Positions 63,952 to 64,000 of a DNA stretch of 64,000 nt are shown here, one piece after another (the stretch's first letter is position 1; the number at the start of each line of letters is the position of its first letter). The stretch is from Delphinapterus leucas. Its lineage: Eukaryota; Chordata; Mammalia; Artiodactyla; Monodontidae. The DNA lies in NCBI RefSeq assembly GCF_002288925.2, contig NW_022098007.1, positions 23,236,917-23,300,916 on the forward strand. The letters are read 5' to 3'. The translations under genes and the position numbers were made by a program. Below the pieces are notes generated by a model, which saw only the letters and a program-made list of their open reading frames with translations, made no database searches and was not told the DNA's origin.

Positions 63952-64000
63952 TGGTGTATTCTCATGGAGAAATAGGTTGGTTTTTGAAAGCATAGTTTGA

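Overview
This is mammalian intronic DNA, most likely from a cetacean. Three short exons match consecutive exons of ABCB7, the X-linked mitochondrial inner-membrane ABC transporter used in cytosolic iron-sulfur cluster assembly and iron homeostasis. They lie on the + strand at 29781-29858, 31871-31957 and 40832-40951. All three are in phase 0, have AG/GT boundaries and encode 95 uninterrupted residues. They cover the end of the mitochondrial presequence region and the matrix-side segment before the first transmembrane helix. Exon 1 with its promoter and every exon from the membrane domain onward lie outside the window. The gene therefore appears here as the 3' part of intron 1 (at least 29.8 kb), intron 2 (2.0 kb), intron 3 (8.9 kb) and the 5' part of intron 4 (at least 23 kb).

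Species assignment rests on the repeats. There are tRNA-Glu-derived SINEs of the CHR type in two forms. Three crisp CHR-2-like copies carry CpG-rich bodies and long poly-A/T tails; four older CHR-1-like copies are also present. The L1 3' ends are of artiodactyl/cetacean type. I saw no BovB or Bov-tA elements, which argues against a ruminant. High L1 density fits the X chromosome.

Layout: 1-7300 is intron 1 with L2, MIR, hAT and MaLR LTR relics. 7300-13265 is a nest of old antisense L1 fragments holding a MER8, a Tigger1 relic, two SINEs and an MLT1 LTR. 14041-20323 is a large antisense L1 with decayed ORF1/ORF2 and a GC-rich 5' UTR. 20324-29780 has further L1, CHR-2 and hAT insertions and then mostly unassigned sequence. 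29781-40951 holds the three exons; its introns are comparatively poor in young repeats. 40952-64000 is intron 4, with an antisense near-full-length L1 of about 7.3 kb (44149-51421), several old L1M blocks, a MER5A, an ERVL-type LTR and MaLR/L2/MIR relics.

The open frames other than the three exons are explained by L1 remnants, SINE bodies or chance. I found no evidence for an undescribed multi-gene system. The most unusual items are two perfect hairpins (25961-25996 and 52241-52310), a four-level transposon nest with readable target-site duplications, a possibly composite L1, and two L1 5' UTRs whose antisense promoter activity, if any, would point toward ABCB7 exons. Comparisons with human ABCB7 and repeat consensus sequences are from memory, not from a search.
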